Shown piece by piece: positions 1-11,997 of a stretch of 64,000 bases of DNA (position 1 is its first letter; each line of letters begins with the position of its first letter). Source of the stretch: Heloderma charlesbogerti (lineage: Eukaryota > Chordata > Lepidosauria > Squamata > Helodermatidae); contig JANEZZ010002202.1 of the NCBI GenBank assembly GCA_026122225.1, forward strand, positions 372,001 through 436,000, in the 5' to 3' direction. Below the pieces are notes generated by a model that did no database searches, was not told the DNA's origin, and was given only the letters and a program-made list of their open reading frames with translations. Made by a program: the position numbers and the translations under genes.

Positions 1-758
1 GAATGGCATTGCCACTTGAACTGGTGTCGAAGCTTTGCATAAGCTTCAACACCATAAAAAGGAAAAACTAAACCCCTTGGTCACCTTTCTCTTTAAAAAT
101 ATGCCTGTAGCCCAGCTGAAAATTGCAAGAATTTGCCCACTCCAAAAGTCTTGACATTTTGGCCTAGCCTTAACTTAAGCTGAGCTGCTTCTGTTTAGAG
201 CAGCCATCACCGCCGCAGTTCTTCTTTCAAACAATTTCTTTTCCCCATATTTCATTAGGTTGGGAGAACCTTCAGGATTACTCTGTTGAGCTTCCCAGCT
301 GTGAAGAAGCTTTGAAGACATTTTAGCTCTTTTTATATAACAATCCCTCTTCAATATTGCTTAAGAATATGCCAGCTCCTTCTGTGTGATTTGAATATAC
401 AGTTGCCTCAAGAGCAGAATTATATCTTCACATTTTTTAGGAAATTAATCCTCACTGCCTGTATGATTCAGAAAATAGGTGTATAAATTGCCAGCAGACT
501 GTCTGACATTAGAGATTATGCTTGACTAGAGAGAACGAAAAGTAAAAAGCCCATGGAAGTATTCTGGGGGCATACCAAAGTGCCGCGATAGGGGCAACAT
601 ATATCTATAGAAATCCCCCACCCTCTGAAATTCTGCCCTTAACTTGAAGGGGGAAACTGGGCACCTGCAATAACATATAAGTCTAAAAAATGTCTTTGCA
701 TATGCCCAGTTCTCTCACAGTTATGCTTTAGCCACCTGACAGAGAATATGTCATAGGT
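1..758. other. AT-rich unique DNA, no gene seen
   Basis: No long open frame, no recognisable repeat family and no structured RNA was seen. The small open frames here are short and of random composition. Probably intergenic or intronic host DNA. Confidence 0.5.
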
Positions 759-894
759 CAGCCATCCCCAACCTGCTACCCACCAGGCGTTTTGGACTTC
801 AACTCCTAGCAGCCCCAGCCAGCATAGCCAAGGGTCATGAATTCTGGGAGCTGTAGTCCAAAACATCTGGAGGGAATTAGGTTAGGGAATGCTG
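759..894. repeat. Palindromic MITE-like repeat (CAGCC...GGCTG type)
   Basis: The left end CAGCCATCCCCAACCT mirrors the right end AGGTTAGGGAATGCTG. The interior also folds back: 'tttggacttcaactcc' on the left against 'ggagctgtagtccaaa' on the right. This is the layout of a short non-autonomous DNA transposon. A second copy lies at 16263-16398. No clean target duplication was found, so the superfamily is left open; hAT-like ends are possible. Confidence 0.6.
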
Positions 895-1010
895 TTGTAT
901 ATCTTCCCTTATTCCTAAGCTGATGAATGGGGTGACCATATATAATACAGAACTAAGCTCCTGTACCTTAATAGTTCGCTAGAAAGTAGAATTTCAGCAG
1001 ATACAGACCC

Positions 1011-1388
1011 TATTCAGGCGTTCTGAACCTGGTTAGGGCAAACACATGAGAAGAAGGAGTGCTCCAACCCTGCCCCTGTCCCTCATTGTGTCTGTTGCCC
1101 TCAACTCATGGAAAGTGTCTGAAGAGGAGAGACTCCTGTATCCATAGAGGCTTTCCATGTGAGCCAGAATGCTGGAAAATTTGCATTCTCTCTCAGGTGG
1201 AGAGCCTCTATGGATACAGGAGACTTTGCTCTTCTGACTGTCACCTTCCATGAGTTGAGGGTGACAAACACAAAAAGGGAGAGGGGCAGGGCTGGGCCAC
1301 TCCTTCTCCTCATGCATTTGTCCTAACCAGGGCTGGAGTGTTCCTTCACCTCACATGTTGATTTTAACCTTCTCTGAATGCCTGAATA
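1011..1388. repeat. Long foldback (inverted-repeat) element
   Basis: Two arms of about 130 bp face each other around a centre near 1180. Both contain 'ctcaactcatgga' and 'tcctgtatccatagaggct' in opposite orientations. The outer ends are TATTCAGGC (1011-1019) and GCCTGAATA (1380-1388), a 9-bp terminal inverted repeat. The right arm has an extra stretch near its outer end that the left arm lacks. No coding capacity and no clear target duplication. Best read as a non-autonomous foldback DNA element of unknown superfamily. Confidence 0.6.
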
Positions 1389-1826
1389 CGGTTACAGTTG
1401 TCATGGCATAGGACTCAGATGAGGATGGGGTGTGGGGAGCAAAATCCTGACCTGTAACTGTGGGTCTTCTTTTCTTTTTAACATTTTTTATTTTATTTTG
1501 CCTCATCTTTGACAGTGGCAGCAGCAGCAAGAGACTTCACCTCTTGGCGGCCATGTGGCCATTTATATTTGTGGCCATTTTCATTACATCAGAATGCCCT
1601 GTATACACTATCATGGGTCTAGGAATTCAATTTAGGGCTTCCCAAATAATGATGCTGAAATACATGTTTGATTCCTTTAAAGGATGGGATAGGAGTTAAC
1701 CAGTATATTCCAGTTTTATCTTCAAATAAATGAATACCTAATAGACTGCCTTCCCCTATATATACCTAGCCAACCATTCAGAGCTTCAGAGGAGGCCTTG
1801 CTGATTGTTCTGTGATGAATAGAATG
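1389..1826. other. Unique DNA, no gene supported
   Basis: A hydrophobic 79-residue frame at 1460-1699 is T-rich and has no recognisable family. It is not taken as a gene. Nothing else is seen. Confidence 0.4.
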
Positions 1827-1936
1827 TAGGGATGTCAGAGAATTTCTCCACGAATCTCGGGGAAGCCGAATGCCAGCACATTCGGCCCCCCGAAATTGGT
1901 GGAGAAACGGTCTGCCCCCCCCACCCCCGGGATGGG

Positions 1937-1946
1937 ACTTACCTTG
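1937..1946 (-). promoter_or_regulatory. Outward splice-donor consensus, copy A left arm
   Basis: On the minus strand this reads CAAG|GTAAGT, about 115 bp inside the left end and pointing out of the element. It matches the vertebrate U1 donor consensus. Function is inferred. Confidence 0.45.
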
Positions 1947-2624
1947 TGCGAATGTCCCTGGAGGCGGTGGCTCCAGTGGTGGTTCGGCGGCGGTTTGGCG
2001 GCCGGTCTTCCGACCGGCTGCCACAGCCGCCATTTCCAAGTTAAAAAAAAAAAAGTGATAGGCTACGTAAAGATTTACGTCGCCTATCACGGCTAGATTT
2101 TTAAAAAACACCGTGATAGGCTACGTAAATGTTTACGTAGCCTATCACGGCTGAGTGAAAAAAACAACAACACACACACGCGTACGCAAATGGCGGCACC
2201 CATGGGCGCCGCCATTTGCGTTCCTTATTTTGGCACGTGTAGTTTACACGTGTAGCATTCCCCTTATTTTCACCGTAGTCTACGTAAATGTTTACATAGA
2301 CTACACGTGCCAAAATAAGGAACGCAAATGGCGGCGCCCATGGGCACCGCCATTTGCGTACGCGGGGTTTTTTTTTTCACTCAGCCATGATAGGCTACGT
2401 AAACATTTACGTAGCCTATCACAGCTGACTGCAGGGACGCAAACAGCGGCGGCTACGGCCACCGCCATTTGCATCCTGGCAGGACAGGATTTGCGGCGGT
2501 ATGGACGGGGCGCCTCCCCCCCGGCCAGAATTTCGGGGGAGGGACGGGGCGCCTCCCCCCCAGCCAGAATTTCAGGGGGGAGGGACGGGGCGCCTCCCCA
2601 CCACTGCGAATCAACTTTCGGGTT

Positions 2625-2632
2625 CAGGTAAG
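2625..2632 (+). promoter_or_regulatory. Outward splice-donor-like site, copy A right arm
   Basis: Reads CAG|GTAAG on the plus strand, about 24 bp inside the right end and pointing outward. Function is inferred. Confidence 0.4.
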
Positions 2633-2759
2633 GGACTTTCATACATCCCTAATGTCACCACGAAATATCTCGAAGGTAGGCATTCTCGGTGGTTTCACCC
2701 ACCCTCTGGAAAACCCTCCATTGTGCAGTTTGGGAGGCATAAAATATGGTATGTTTTAA

Positions 2760-2992
2760 ACACTTCCTAAAAACACACTTGCTCACCCAGGTTTTCTCTG
2801 GCTTATAATTACTTAATTGTAATTAATCATATGCTGCTCTGTCTTGCTGTTCCTGATATTGCTTTTATTGTTAATGAACTTGAAATTGTTTTATTAATGC
2901 ATTTAAAATGATTTTTGATATTTATATGTAAACTGCTTAGAGATTGTATTATATTAAATAGTATATAAGTATTTTTAATAATAAATAACTAA
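2760..2992 (+). repeat. L2-type LINE 3' end remnant
   Basis: The AT-rich run ends 'tgtaaactgcttagagatt...gtatataagtatttttaataataaataa'. This resembles the 3' UTR and short-repeat tail of L2-clade LINEs; a fuller tail is at 39660-39801. Too short to hold coding sequence. Confidence 0.55.
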
Positions 2993-3472
2993 ATATGTGC
3001 ACAAATAAAACGGTGTCAGATGGGCATAGATGAAGCATTTCCTAGATTTTGAAGCTTTAAAGGTCAAATTAAAGATGTACTAAATTATGTATGGTGTGGA
3101 GAATGTGGATAGGGAGACATTTCTCTCTGTCTTGTAATATTAGAATGCAGGGTCATCCCATGAAACTGAATGGAGAGAGATTCAGGATAAATAAAAGGAG
3201 GTAGTGGATTTCTCACACATCCCTAATTTTAACATTGAAAGGAATTCACAGATGTGGGGAGACAACCTCTTCCCACTCTCCTGGCTTCCCTCCCAGTAGT
3301 CCATGGGCCCAGACACATTTCTCCCAGTTTGGCTGTCTTCTGGTATCATAATGATTGGCTCCATTCTTATGTATTGTTGCTTAAAAAAAAGGTTGCTGTT
3401 AAATTGTTTTAAACTTTGTATTGTACACTACCTCGAGGGCCTATCAGCTGAAGGACAGTATGAAAATATTTC
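2993..3472. other. Unique DNA, nothing recognised
   Basis: No supported gene or repeat family. A 60-codon minus-strand frame (3182-3364) is short and without family features. Confidence 0.4.
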
Positions 3473-3521
3473 CAATGAATGAATGAATGAATGAGGGAGG
3501 GAGGGAGGGAGGGAGGGAGGG
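3473..3521. repeat. (AATG)n(AGGG)n compound microsatellite
   Basis: About five AATG units run directly into about seven AGGG units. Confidence 0.9.
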
Positions 3522-6087
3522 CTGGAGTGATAGACCATGGGAGTGTCATGCCTGGAGTGATGGACCATGAAGAATAAGCGTGGGGAGGGGAGAATTCAGT
3601 TTCCCTCCTCAACTATATGCTACTCTTGATGTCGAAATTAGACTACCAGTCTCTGCTTTATATGTGAATGGAGCAGACATGTGAGCAACAAAACTGGCTG
3701 AATGCAGATATTTTCACAGCAAGAGAGAATAATTAGCACATCTCAAAATGAATGTTAACACAGGGACTCAGACACAGCTCTGCTGAAATGTATGTGTAGA
3801 AAAAGCGTTTAATCTGTCCAGATGAATAAGCAAAGTTCTTTTTATCCCAGGGTTCCATGTTCCAGTATCATTAATGCACCATGAAGCCTTCTGGAAATGT
3901 TCAGATGGGACAGATATTTTTTGCTATGGCTAAAATCCCTATATGCCACAGTGTTGCAATTGCCAAAAACCACAGTGTGTGAAAGTGTGCCAGCTATTTT
4001 CAGAACCATGGCAAAGCGGCAGTGAAAAGAGAAAAAAAGCACCCACCAGGCTAGGGTCACATTGAGGTTACCTTGAAGTAGTTAATAAAATCTGTAAGAC
4101 TGTAAGTGACCAGTCAAAAACATTTGAAAATGACTGTGAATGAGATTGACTCTTTCCACTCTCTCTATGTTATTAGCACTGTACTGAATTTGAGCATGTG
4201 GCAATTGCAATAAAATTTTCAAATCATCATGTTCTTACTACTTAATTTGAACTATATAATACTGTAGCAACCACAGCCTTTGTGGCTCATTTACACCACA
4301 GGCCTACAGTGGGTATCTGTGTAGATGTAAGTCCCATTACAGCCTTAATTCTTGGGGGTTGTGTCAAAAATGATGTGAAGCAAATTAGAGCTATTTTAAC
4401 AAAAGAAATGATGGGGTACCAATGGCCTGATGCAATATCTTTCTTGGTCAGTAGATAATCTCTGGGGGCATGGGGAAGGGAAATTTAATTTTGGATAGAA
4501 TGCCATTTCCCCTGAGGTTTTCCCAAGTATTTACTAAAAATAGGAAAATCCAGATCATTAATATACTAATAAACGGTGCTGATACAGAGTTTTCAATTGG
4601 TTTTAACCAAATTGGTTTTGATTAAACTTTAGTTTTGCTGTGATCTTGTCAATGTATTTTAAATTAAAAGCATCAGGGGCACGGGGAAAACCCCTTCAAC
4701 CCGAAAGTACAAATTTCACAGCCTACTTAGTCCTGTATAAAGCTGAGGGAGACACTTCCAAAGAATCGTCTAGTTGCACACATATTCAACTTTTCAGGAT
4801 TGAACTGACGTAAGAGGTATACTAGGCCTAGTCAAGATACATCTCTCTTCTTGGGAATCCTATCCAGTTGTCTTTGAGTCCCATGTTACTTTAAATTGGG
4901 GAATCTCTCCACGATATTTTGTTGCTATTATGTCTATATCTATATCTGGTGTGTGTGTGTATGTGATTTAACCTGCAATTTTCATGTTTTACAGCTATAA
5001 TGTCCCACCCACAACACCCCACAAGCTCACCTATATAGATGGTTCAATGAGAAAAACATAGTATCCTGTTGTCTTAAAAAACACACACCCTGTTTAATTA
5101 AGAATCTATTAAAAATCAATTTTAAACAATGTTCCCCCAAAGCAAAAAGGAAACTGCCTCTCTAAAACATATGCCTCAAATTACTTTATTTCTGGGACTG
5201 ACATCTTGTGGGGTGACTGGTTTTGTTGCTCCCTGGAGTAGTCATTTAAAGCAACTTATACCAAGTTTCTACAGAGTGCTTGTTTTTAACTCTACTAAAT
5301 TTAATGGAGAGTTTGCTTGAACACTTAGAGGTAAACACACACACCCAACTATCAACTTGGGACTTTATGATGAAGTTATACCCTCTGGAAATAAAATAAA
5401 AAATAATCAGAGACTGTAAATTTGTCAGACTCCCAAATATAACAGCACATGTGAGGGCAAGCTTTATAACAGAACTACTGAAACTAAAAGAAAATAGTAT
5501 TGGAGAGAAGAAGACTGAAAGGAGCATTCTACTTGGTAATAGAACTCATGTACAATAACCTTTCTCAGCGTTCTAAAATATCTGTGTTAGGTATCTACTT
5601 AATTTTTCTGTCTGACAAAAAAGAAATAGCACTGAAAAAATAAAAGTACAGCAGTAAGATTTCTGGTAAGATACTTACCCATCAGTTCTTCTTCAGATGC
5701 ATTATGTTGTCCACAGGAATATGACTGAAAATGGCATAACCATGTTGACTTATCCCGCCAACATGCACAGAGAGCCTTACTCTGTGGATGGCTGCCATCT
5801 TGTTGTGCGTCCACACTTCTGCTCCAATTCAGTGCAGCCACAGACGGGGGAGTAAAGACTTTCCATGTAACAGCAGAATACGATCTTCAAAGAAGAAAGT
5901 CCTGGGAAGAACATGCCACGGAATGCTGCTTGGTGGCATCTCCATGGACAGAAAAATCTGTGCTCTAGCTCTCCATTTTCATTGGTACTACATAAAAGTC
6001 AGGAATGCCAGAAAAAGAAGATGGAAGAATGCGTGAAGAAAATTCCATTTGGCACCATCATGTTTGCCAAGGCTTTCAAAAGGAAAC
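3522..6087. other. Unique AT-rich DNA, no gene supported
   Basis: Several short open frames occur but none has a family signature. A short GT run lies near 4951-4965. The minus-strand frame at 5599-5841 is followed by a GTAAGT-like donor (plus-strand 'acttacccatcag'), but no acceptor or conserved protein could be recognised. Confidence 0.4.
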
Positions 6088-9000
6088 TTGTTGTTGTTGT
6101 TCAGTCGTTAAGTCGTGTCCGACTCTTTGAGACCCCATGGACCATAGCACGCCAGGCCTTCCTGTCCTCCACTCTCTCTCCAAGTGTGCTCAAGCTCATA
6201 TTCATTGCATCAGTGATGCTATCGAGCCGTCTCATCCTCGGCCGTCCCCTTCTCCTTTTGCCTTCAATCTTTCCCAGCATCAGAGTCTTTTCCAGAGAGT
6301 TTTCTCTTCACATTAGGTGGACAAAATATTTGAGCTTCAACTTCAGTATCTATCCTTCCAATGAGCACTCAGGGTTGATTTCCTTTAGGATTGACTGATT
6401 TGACCTCCTTGCAGTCCAGGGGACTCGTAAGAGTCTTCTCCAGCACCACAGTTCGAAAGCATCAATTCTTCGGCGCTCAGCCTTCCTTATAGTCCAGCTC
6501 TCACAGCCATACATTACTACTGGGAAAACCATAGCTTTGATTAGACGGACCTTTGTCGTCAAGGTGATGTCTCTGCTTCTTACTATGCTGTCTAGGTTTG
6601 CCATAGCTTTCCTCCCAAGGAGCAAGCGTCTTTTAATTTCATGGCTACGGTCACTGTCTGCGGTGATCTTGGAGCCCAAGAAAGTAAAATCTGTCACTGC
6701 TTCCATTTCTTCCCCTTCTATATGCCAGGAAGTGATAGGGCCAGATGCCATGATCTTAGTTTTTTTAATGTTGAGTTTCAAACCAGCTTTTGCACTCTCC
6801 TCTTTCACTCTCAACAAGAGGCTCTTGAGATCCTCTTCGCTTTCTGCCATTAGGGTGGTATCGTCTGCATATCGGAGGTTGTTGATAATTCTCCCAGCAA
6901 TCTTAATTCCGATCTCTTATTCATCCAACCCGGCATTTCTTATGATGTACTCTGCATATAAGTTAAATAAGCAGGGTGACAATATGCAGCCTTGTCGTAC
7001 TCCTTTCCCAATTTTGAACCACTTGGTTGTTCCATGTCTGGTTCTTACTGTTGCTTCTTGACCCTCGTACAGGTTTCTCAGGAGACAGGTAAGGTGGTCT
7101 GGTACTCCCATCACTTTCAGAATTTGCCACAGTTTGTTGTGATCCACACAATCAAAGGCTTTAGTGTAGTCAATGAAGCAGAAATAGACGTTTTTCTGGA
7201 ATTCTCTTGCTTTCTCCATGATGCAGCGAATGTTGGCGATTTGATCTCTAGTTCCTCTGCCTCTTCGAAACCCAGCTTGTACTTCTGGTAGTTCTCGATT
7301 CGCATACTGCTGAAGCCTAGCTTGTAGGATTTTGAGCATCACCTTGCTGGCATGTGAAATGAGTGCAATTGTGCGGTAGTTTGAACACTCTTTGGCGTTG
7401 CCCTTCTTTGGAATTGGAATGTAAACTGACCTTTTCCAGTCTTGTGGCCATTGTTGAGTGTTCCACCTTTGTTGGCATATTGAATGCAGCACTTTAACAG
7501 CATCATCTTTTAGGATTTTAAATAGCTCAGCTGGAATACTGTCATCTCCGGTAGCTTTGTTGTTACTAATGCTTCCTAAGGCTCACTTGACTTCACTCTC
7601 AAGGATGTCCGGCTCAAGTTCAGTGACCGCACTATCATGGCTATCAAGGACATTCAGATCTTTCCTGTATAGTTCTTCTGTGTATTCTTTCCACCTCTTC
7701 TTAATCTCATCTGCTTCTGTTAGGTCCCTGCCTTCTTTGTCCTTTATCATGCCCGTCTTTGCACAAAATGTTCCCTTGCGATCCCAAATTTTCTTGAAGA
7801 GATCTCTAGTCTTTCCCATTCTGTTGTTTTACTCCATTTCTTTGCATTGTTCATTTAAGAAGGCCTTCTTGTCTCTCCTGGCTATTCTCTGGAACTCTGC
7901 ATTCAGTTGGATATATCTTCCCCTTTCTCCCTTGCTTTTCGCCTCCCTTCTTTCCTCAGCTACTTGTAAAGCCTCATCAGACAGCCACTTGGCTTTCTTG
8001 CATTTCTTTTTCTTTGGGATGGATTTCGTTGCTGCCTCCTGAACAATGTTATGGACCTCCGTCCATAGTTCCTCAGGCACTCTGTCTATCAGGTCTAATC
8101 CCTGAAATCTATTCCTCACCTCCACTGTATATTCATCAGGGATATGATTTAGGTCATACCTGAATGGTTTAGTGGTTTCCCCTACATTCTTCAATTTCAG
8201 CCGAAATTTTGCAACAAGAAGCTCATGATCTGAGCCACAGTCAGCTCCAGGTCTTGTTTTGACTGACTGTATGGAGCTTCTCCATCTCTGGCTGCAAAGT
8301 ACATAATCAATCTGATTTCGATATTGACCATCTGGTGATGTCCATGTGTAGAGTCGTCTCTTGTGCTGTTGGAAAAGAGTGTTTGCTATGATCAGCGTGT
8401 TCTCTTGGCAAAACTCTATTAGCTTTTGTCCTGCTTCATTTTGTACACCAAGGCCATGCCTGCCTGTTATCCCAGTGATTTCTTGACTTCCTACTTTAGC
8501 ATTCCAATCCCCTATGATGAAGAGGACATTTTTTTTGGTGTTAGTTCTAGAAGGTGTTGTAGGTCTTCATAGAACCGATCAACCTCAGCTTCTTCAGCAT
8601 CAGTGGTTGGGGCATAGACTTGAATTACTGTGATGTTGAATGGTTTGCCTTGGATTTGTACTGAGATCATTCTATCGTTTTTGAGATTGTACCCCAGTAC
8701 TGCTTTTCCCACCCTTTTGTTGACTATGAGTGCTACTCCATTTCTTCTAAGGGATTCTTGCCCACAATAGTAGATATGATCGTCACCTGAATTAAATTCG
8801 CCCATGCCTGTCCATTTTAGTTCACTGATTCCCAAGATGTCAATGTTCAATCTTGCCATCTCATGTTTGACCACCTCCAGCTTACCTTGATTCATTGATC
8901 TGACATTCCAGGTTCCTAAACAATATTGTTCTTTACAGCATCGGATTTTCTTTTCACCACCAGACACATCCACAGCTGAGTGTCCTTTCGGGTTTGGCCC

Positions 9001-9304
9001 AGCCGCTTCACTCTTTCTGGTGCTACTTGGAAATACCCTCTGCTCTTCCCCAGTAGTATATTGGACACCTTCCAACCTGAGGGGCTCATCTTCCGGCATC
9101 ATATCTTTTAGCCTTGTGATACGTTCCATGGGGTTTTCTTGGCAAGAATACTGGAGTGGGTTGCCATTTCCTTCTCCAGTGGACCACATTTTGTCAGAAC
9201 TCTCTGCCATGACCTGTCCATCTTGGGTGGCCCTGCACGGCATAGCTTATGGCTTCACTGAGTTACGCAAGCCCCTTCGCCACAACAAGGCAGTGATCCA
9301 TGAA
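6088..9304 (-). mobile_element. BovB (RTE-clade) LINE, copy 1, full length but decayed
   Basis: RTE-BovB non-LTR retrotransposon on the minus strand. Its 3' end is at 6088, with the family's short (CAA)n-type tail and the sequence also used by Sauria SINEs. Its 5' end is at 9304, collinear with copy 2. BovB encodes one large protein with an apurinic-like endonuclease and a reverse transcriptase for target-primed insertion. Compared with copy 2 the body is complete, but the reading frame is broken in several places. No target duplication was found. It is older than copy 2. Confidence 0.93.
6103..9243 (-). pseudogene. BovB endonuclease/reverse transcriptase, disrupted
   Basis: The frame opens with MPCRATQDGQ at 9243. 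Endonuclease motifs (LGTWNVRSM, ISELKWTG) lie in the first block (8512-9243). A one-base loss in a T run near 8528-8536 shifts the frame; copy 2 has one more base there. In the downstream frame, stops fall near 7829, 7580, 6914 and 6347. Between them the reverse transcriptase blocks survive: FIDYTKAFDC and GVRQGCILSP in 6917-7492, then the C-terminal domain with SWTIRKAERRR in 6350-6850. That gives one frameshift and four stops in about 3.1 kb, so it cannot make a full protein. Confidence 0.9.
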
Positions 9305-9306
9305 GG

Positions 9307-9346
9307 GGTAGGTCCACATAAGGTACATGAGGTAGGTCCACATAAG
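9307..9346 (+). repeat. Short tandem duplication (24-bp period)
   Basis: The 16-mer GGTAGGTCCACATAAG occurs at 9307-9322 and again at 9331-9346, right beside the 5' end of BovB copy 1. It may be a by-product of integration or local slippage. Confidence 0.7.
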
Positions 9347-11190
9347 AGTGAGGGCTTCCCCACACCAGGCTTTTCATTCTGCAATTTACCAGGGCTTCTG
9401 CTTCCGAATTCTATGTGGGATTAAAGATTGGCTCCTTACATGGAGTTCTCCACAGCCTGTGGGGTGGAGAGCAAGAAAGCAAGCCGTGAATCAGTGGGTC
9501 TTCTAACAGATCCAAGTATGTATCTCTATGTGTGTGAGTGTGTGTGAAGTGGTGCAGTGCTTCCGAAAGTTGCTGTCATCTCTTTACATGGGAGGGGCAT
9601 GTTCTTCTTCCTCCCCCCACCATCTCCATGGTCACTTTGAGCCTCTCCTAGCTTGGCCAATAAAATACTCCTGCCAGTCCAGGTCAACAGGCAGACATGC
9701 TTGGGGGGGGGGGAGTTTTCCTGTTCCTCTGCATTCACTACATTTAGCTTCTTCCCAGGCTGTGCTTATAGTGAAACTGCACAATTACACACAACCATTA
9801 AAGTGGATTTACATTTAATTGGTGCATTATCTCTGATCTTCTTAAATGTGGGAAAAAGTTCAAAACCTGCTGGATGTACCCTGGAGGTTGACAAGGTCGT
9901 GTAAAGGGCGTGACCAATCATGAGTATGCAATAAAAGCCTTGTGTAGAAATGCTCCAAATCTCCTAGTTCTTGATGTTTTTAAAATGAGTTTGTTTTTCT
10001 TGAGCAGTCTCCTCCAGATTTATATGAGGCAAATTTGTGTAACATTTCTAGAGCCATGTGAATCCCACCTAAGAAACTTACATAATATTACTGACAGTCT
10101 TTCAACTTCCCTCAAAAGACCTAAAGATGCTTTTCACCTGAGTAGGATCCTCCAGATTTGTCTCCAATGCCATGAGGTGAAGTAAATTCAGCCACAAGTC
10201 TAGTTAAAAACCTTCCTCAGAGTTGCAAGAAGTCCTTTTCTTCATTAGGAAGTCAAGTCCACACTGGTGCTTCACATGGGGGGGGGGTTGATTACCAAGG
10301 GCAATCCACCATGTTTGGGAGTGCATGTCAATGCGAGCCATCAATCTCTGGGCAGAGGATTCAGACCCATTAAATCATCCATTCCAGAGCTGAGCATATC
10401 ACTTGTGAGTATTTTTGAACTGTCTGAATATTATAGCCCCCTGCCTGGGACTGCGACAGAATGGGAATATGCAATTCCTATTGATTCACTTTACCAATTC
10501 ATTAGTTTGAATGGTTAGTTCAAAGGAGAGGTGGTTTTCAAAGTCAGATTTGTATTGATTTCTGTATCCAGGATATAAACTTTCATTTCAAAGGATTAGA
10601 AAAAGAAAGGATTGGGGTGGGGGGAGGTGGGGGGGAGGGAATCATCGAGACATATGAAACAGCATTTCACATTAATATATACAATCCAACAGACCTTCAT
10701 TTGCTGTAAATAATGCTGCCAGCATAATTTCCTACTAGGGATTATGGGGTTTATAGTATAAGTTTGTGGTCCCTGGTGACAAAATCACTTGTTTGAAGGA
10801 GGGGAACCCACTGGGCTTCTCCTTTCTTCTTTGGAACCCTATTCCAGCTTCTACCCAGTTTCTCTTCCCCATAAGTGTGGGGTTTTTTTCCCTTGAGGGA
10901 GGGGACAAGGTGGAAACCAGAGGAGTCTTGGGATGTGACCAGAATCAAAGTGACGGCCTGGTCAAACTGTGCTGTCTTCAAATTCTCATGTCACCTCTAT
11001 TGCCTGCCTGATCTGACCCAGACAGGGAGCCACTTCTGAGCATGCCTTTGTGTATTCTTGGCATCAGATGGAATATAATAGGACTTCCAGAGCAATGAAA
11101 GGAATCTCACAGACTGATATGAGCAGGCATATTCTCAAAGCTTCTCAGGCCCCAGGCTCTTCATTCACAGAACTCAACTGATTTCATTGC
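9347..11190. other. Unique DNA, nothing recognised
   Basis: Mixed-composition DNA with G runs near 9701, 10277 and 10616-10640. Short frames only, none with family features. Confidence 0.4.
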
Positions 11191-11197
11191 TACTTAG

Positions 11198-11384
11198 AAA
11201 GATTGGAAACTGCCTTATACCGAGTGCAACCTTTGGCCCATCTAGATCAGTCTTGTCTGCACTGACTGTCAGAGTCTCTCCTGGGTCAGGAGTCTTCCCA
11301 ACCCTCCCTGCAGCGGAAGGAGTTGAACCTGGGACATTCTGCATGCAAAACAGGTGCTCTGCCACTGAGCTATGCCCTTTCCAA
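11198..11384 (-). repeat. tRNA-derived SINE (minus strand)
   Basis: On the minus strand the head carries a pol III A box, TAGCTCAGTGG (complement of 11362-11372), and a B box, GGTTCAACTCC (complement of 11319-11329), with tRNA-like spacing. The body runs to a 'ctcggtataaggcagtttcc' end at about 11198. A second copy is at 12628-12828. The exact family name is not claimed. Confidence 0.75.
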
Positions 11385-11780
11385 GGAGTCTCAGGCGGTA
11401 AAAAGGAGCAGAGCCACACATGTCTCCAGATTTCAGGAATATTCTGGTTGAGTCAAGGAGCCTCTCCTATATCCTACCCTGTTTATTACATGCAATATTC
11501 ATGCCTCAGGTCCCTGGAGCAATTTCCTATTTCAGGAACAAGACCGTGCCTGGAACAAGAATAAGTGCTGCCAAGCCAGCTGGTTTTGTTGTGGAAGTTT
11601 ATAGTCTGATTGGTTTTAGATAACATATAGTCATCAGGAAGGATTATTGTTGGCAGAAAAAAGCTGGCCTCATTCAAAAACATTCAGGAGCAGATCTCTA
11701 CCCATATCTGTTATAATTACAGGCAATCTTCCACATTAAGGAAATGTGGGAAACTGATGGTGTTAAAGGTACTTACTTCC

Positions 11781-11975
11781 TAGAGAGGCCGTGTGGTTTC
11801 GTGGGACTAGGACTGAGAAGACCCAAGTTCAAACCCCCATTCAGCCATGAAGCTCACTGGATGACCTTGGGCCAGGCACTGTTCCCAGGCCTACTCTACC
11901 TCACAGGGTCGTTGTGAGGAAAAATATGGCCGGGAGGAAGAATGAACCATATACACCACCTTGTCCTTGAGGCCC
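11781..11975 (+). repeat. MIR/CORE-SINE-like element
   Basis: The order is a tRNA-like B box (AGTTCAAACCCC near 11826), 'ggatgaccttgggccag', then 'ctcacagggtcgttgtgagga' and a degenerate L2-like tail. This is the layout of MIR-type SINEs. Confidence 0.7.
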
Positions 11976-11997
11976 ATTCCATACTGGGTAGCCAGAA

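Larger units (their letters stand above)
1827..2651 (+). mobile_element. Palindromic hAT element, copy A
   Basis: Non-autonomous DNA transposon with TAGGGATGT at the left end and ACATCCCTA at the right. The left (type-1) arm has a CGAATCTCGGGG block and a small hairpin (GCCGAATG 1865-1872 / CATTCGGC 1879-1886), then a GC-rich segment. The core holds three hairpins built on GTGATAGGCTACGTAA (near 2056-2091, 2112-2149, 2386-2422), two GCAAATGGCGGC hairpins, and a GTAGTCTACGTAAA-type hairpin. All of these are mirrored about a centre near 2255. The right (type-2) arm has repeated GGACGGGGCGCCTCCCC. The 8-bp flanks (atagaatg / atgtcacc) do not match, so this copy may be rearranged. No transposase. 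Confidence 0.75.

Noticed and set aside
1460..1699. Hydrophobic 79-codon frame resembling a membrane protein
   Set aside because: T-rich coding gives hydrophobic residues by chance. No splice signals or known family.
5599..5841. Possible host exon with a donor on the minus strand
   Set aside because: Donor-like GTAAGT is present, but no acceptor, conserved peptide or neighbouring exon could be recognised.
11319..11372. Possible tRNA gene (A and B boxes present)
   Set aside because: No cloverleaf could be completed and the body continues into a SINE 3' region; a second dispersed copy exists.
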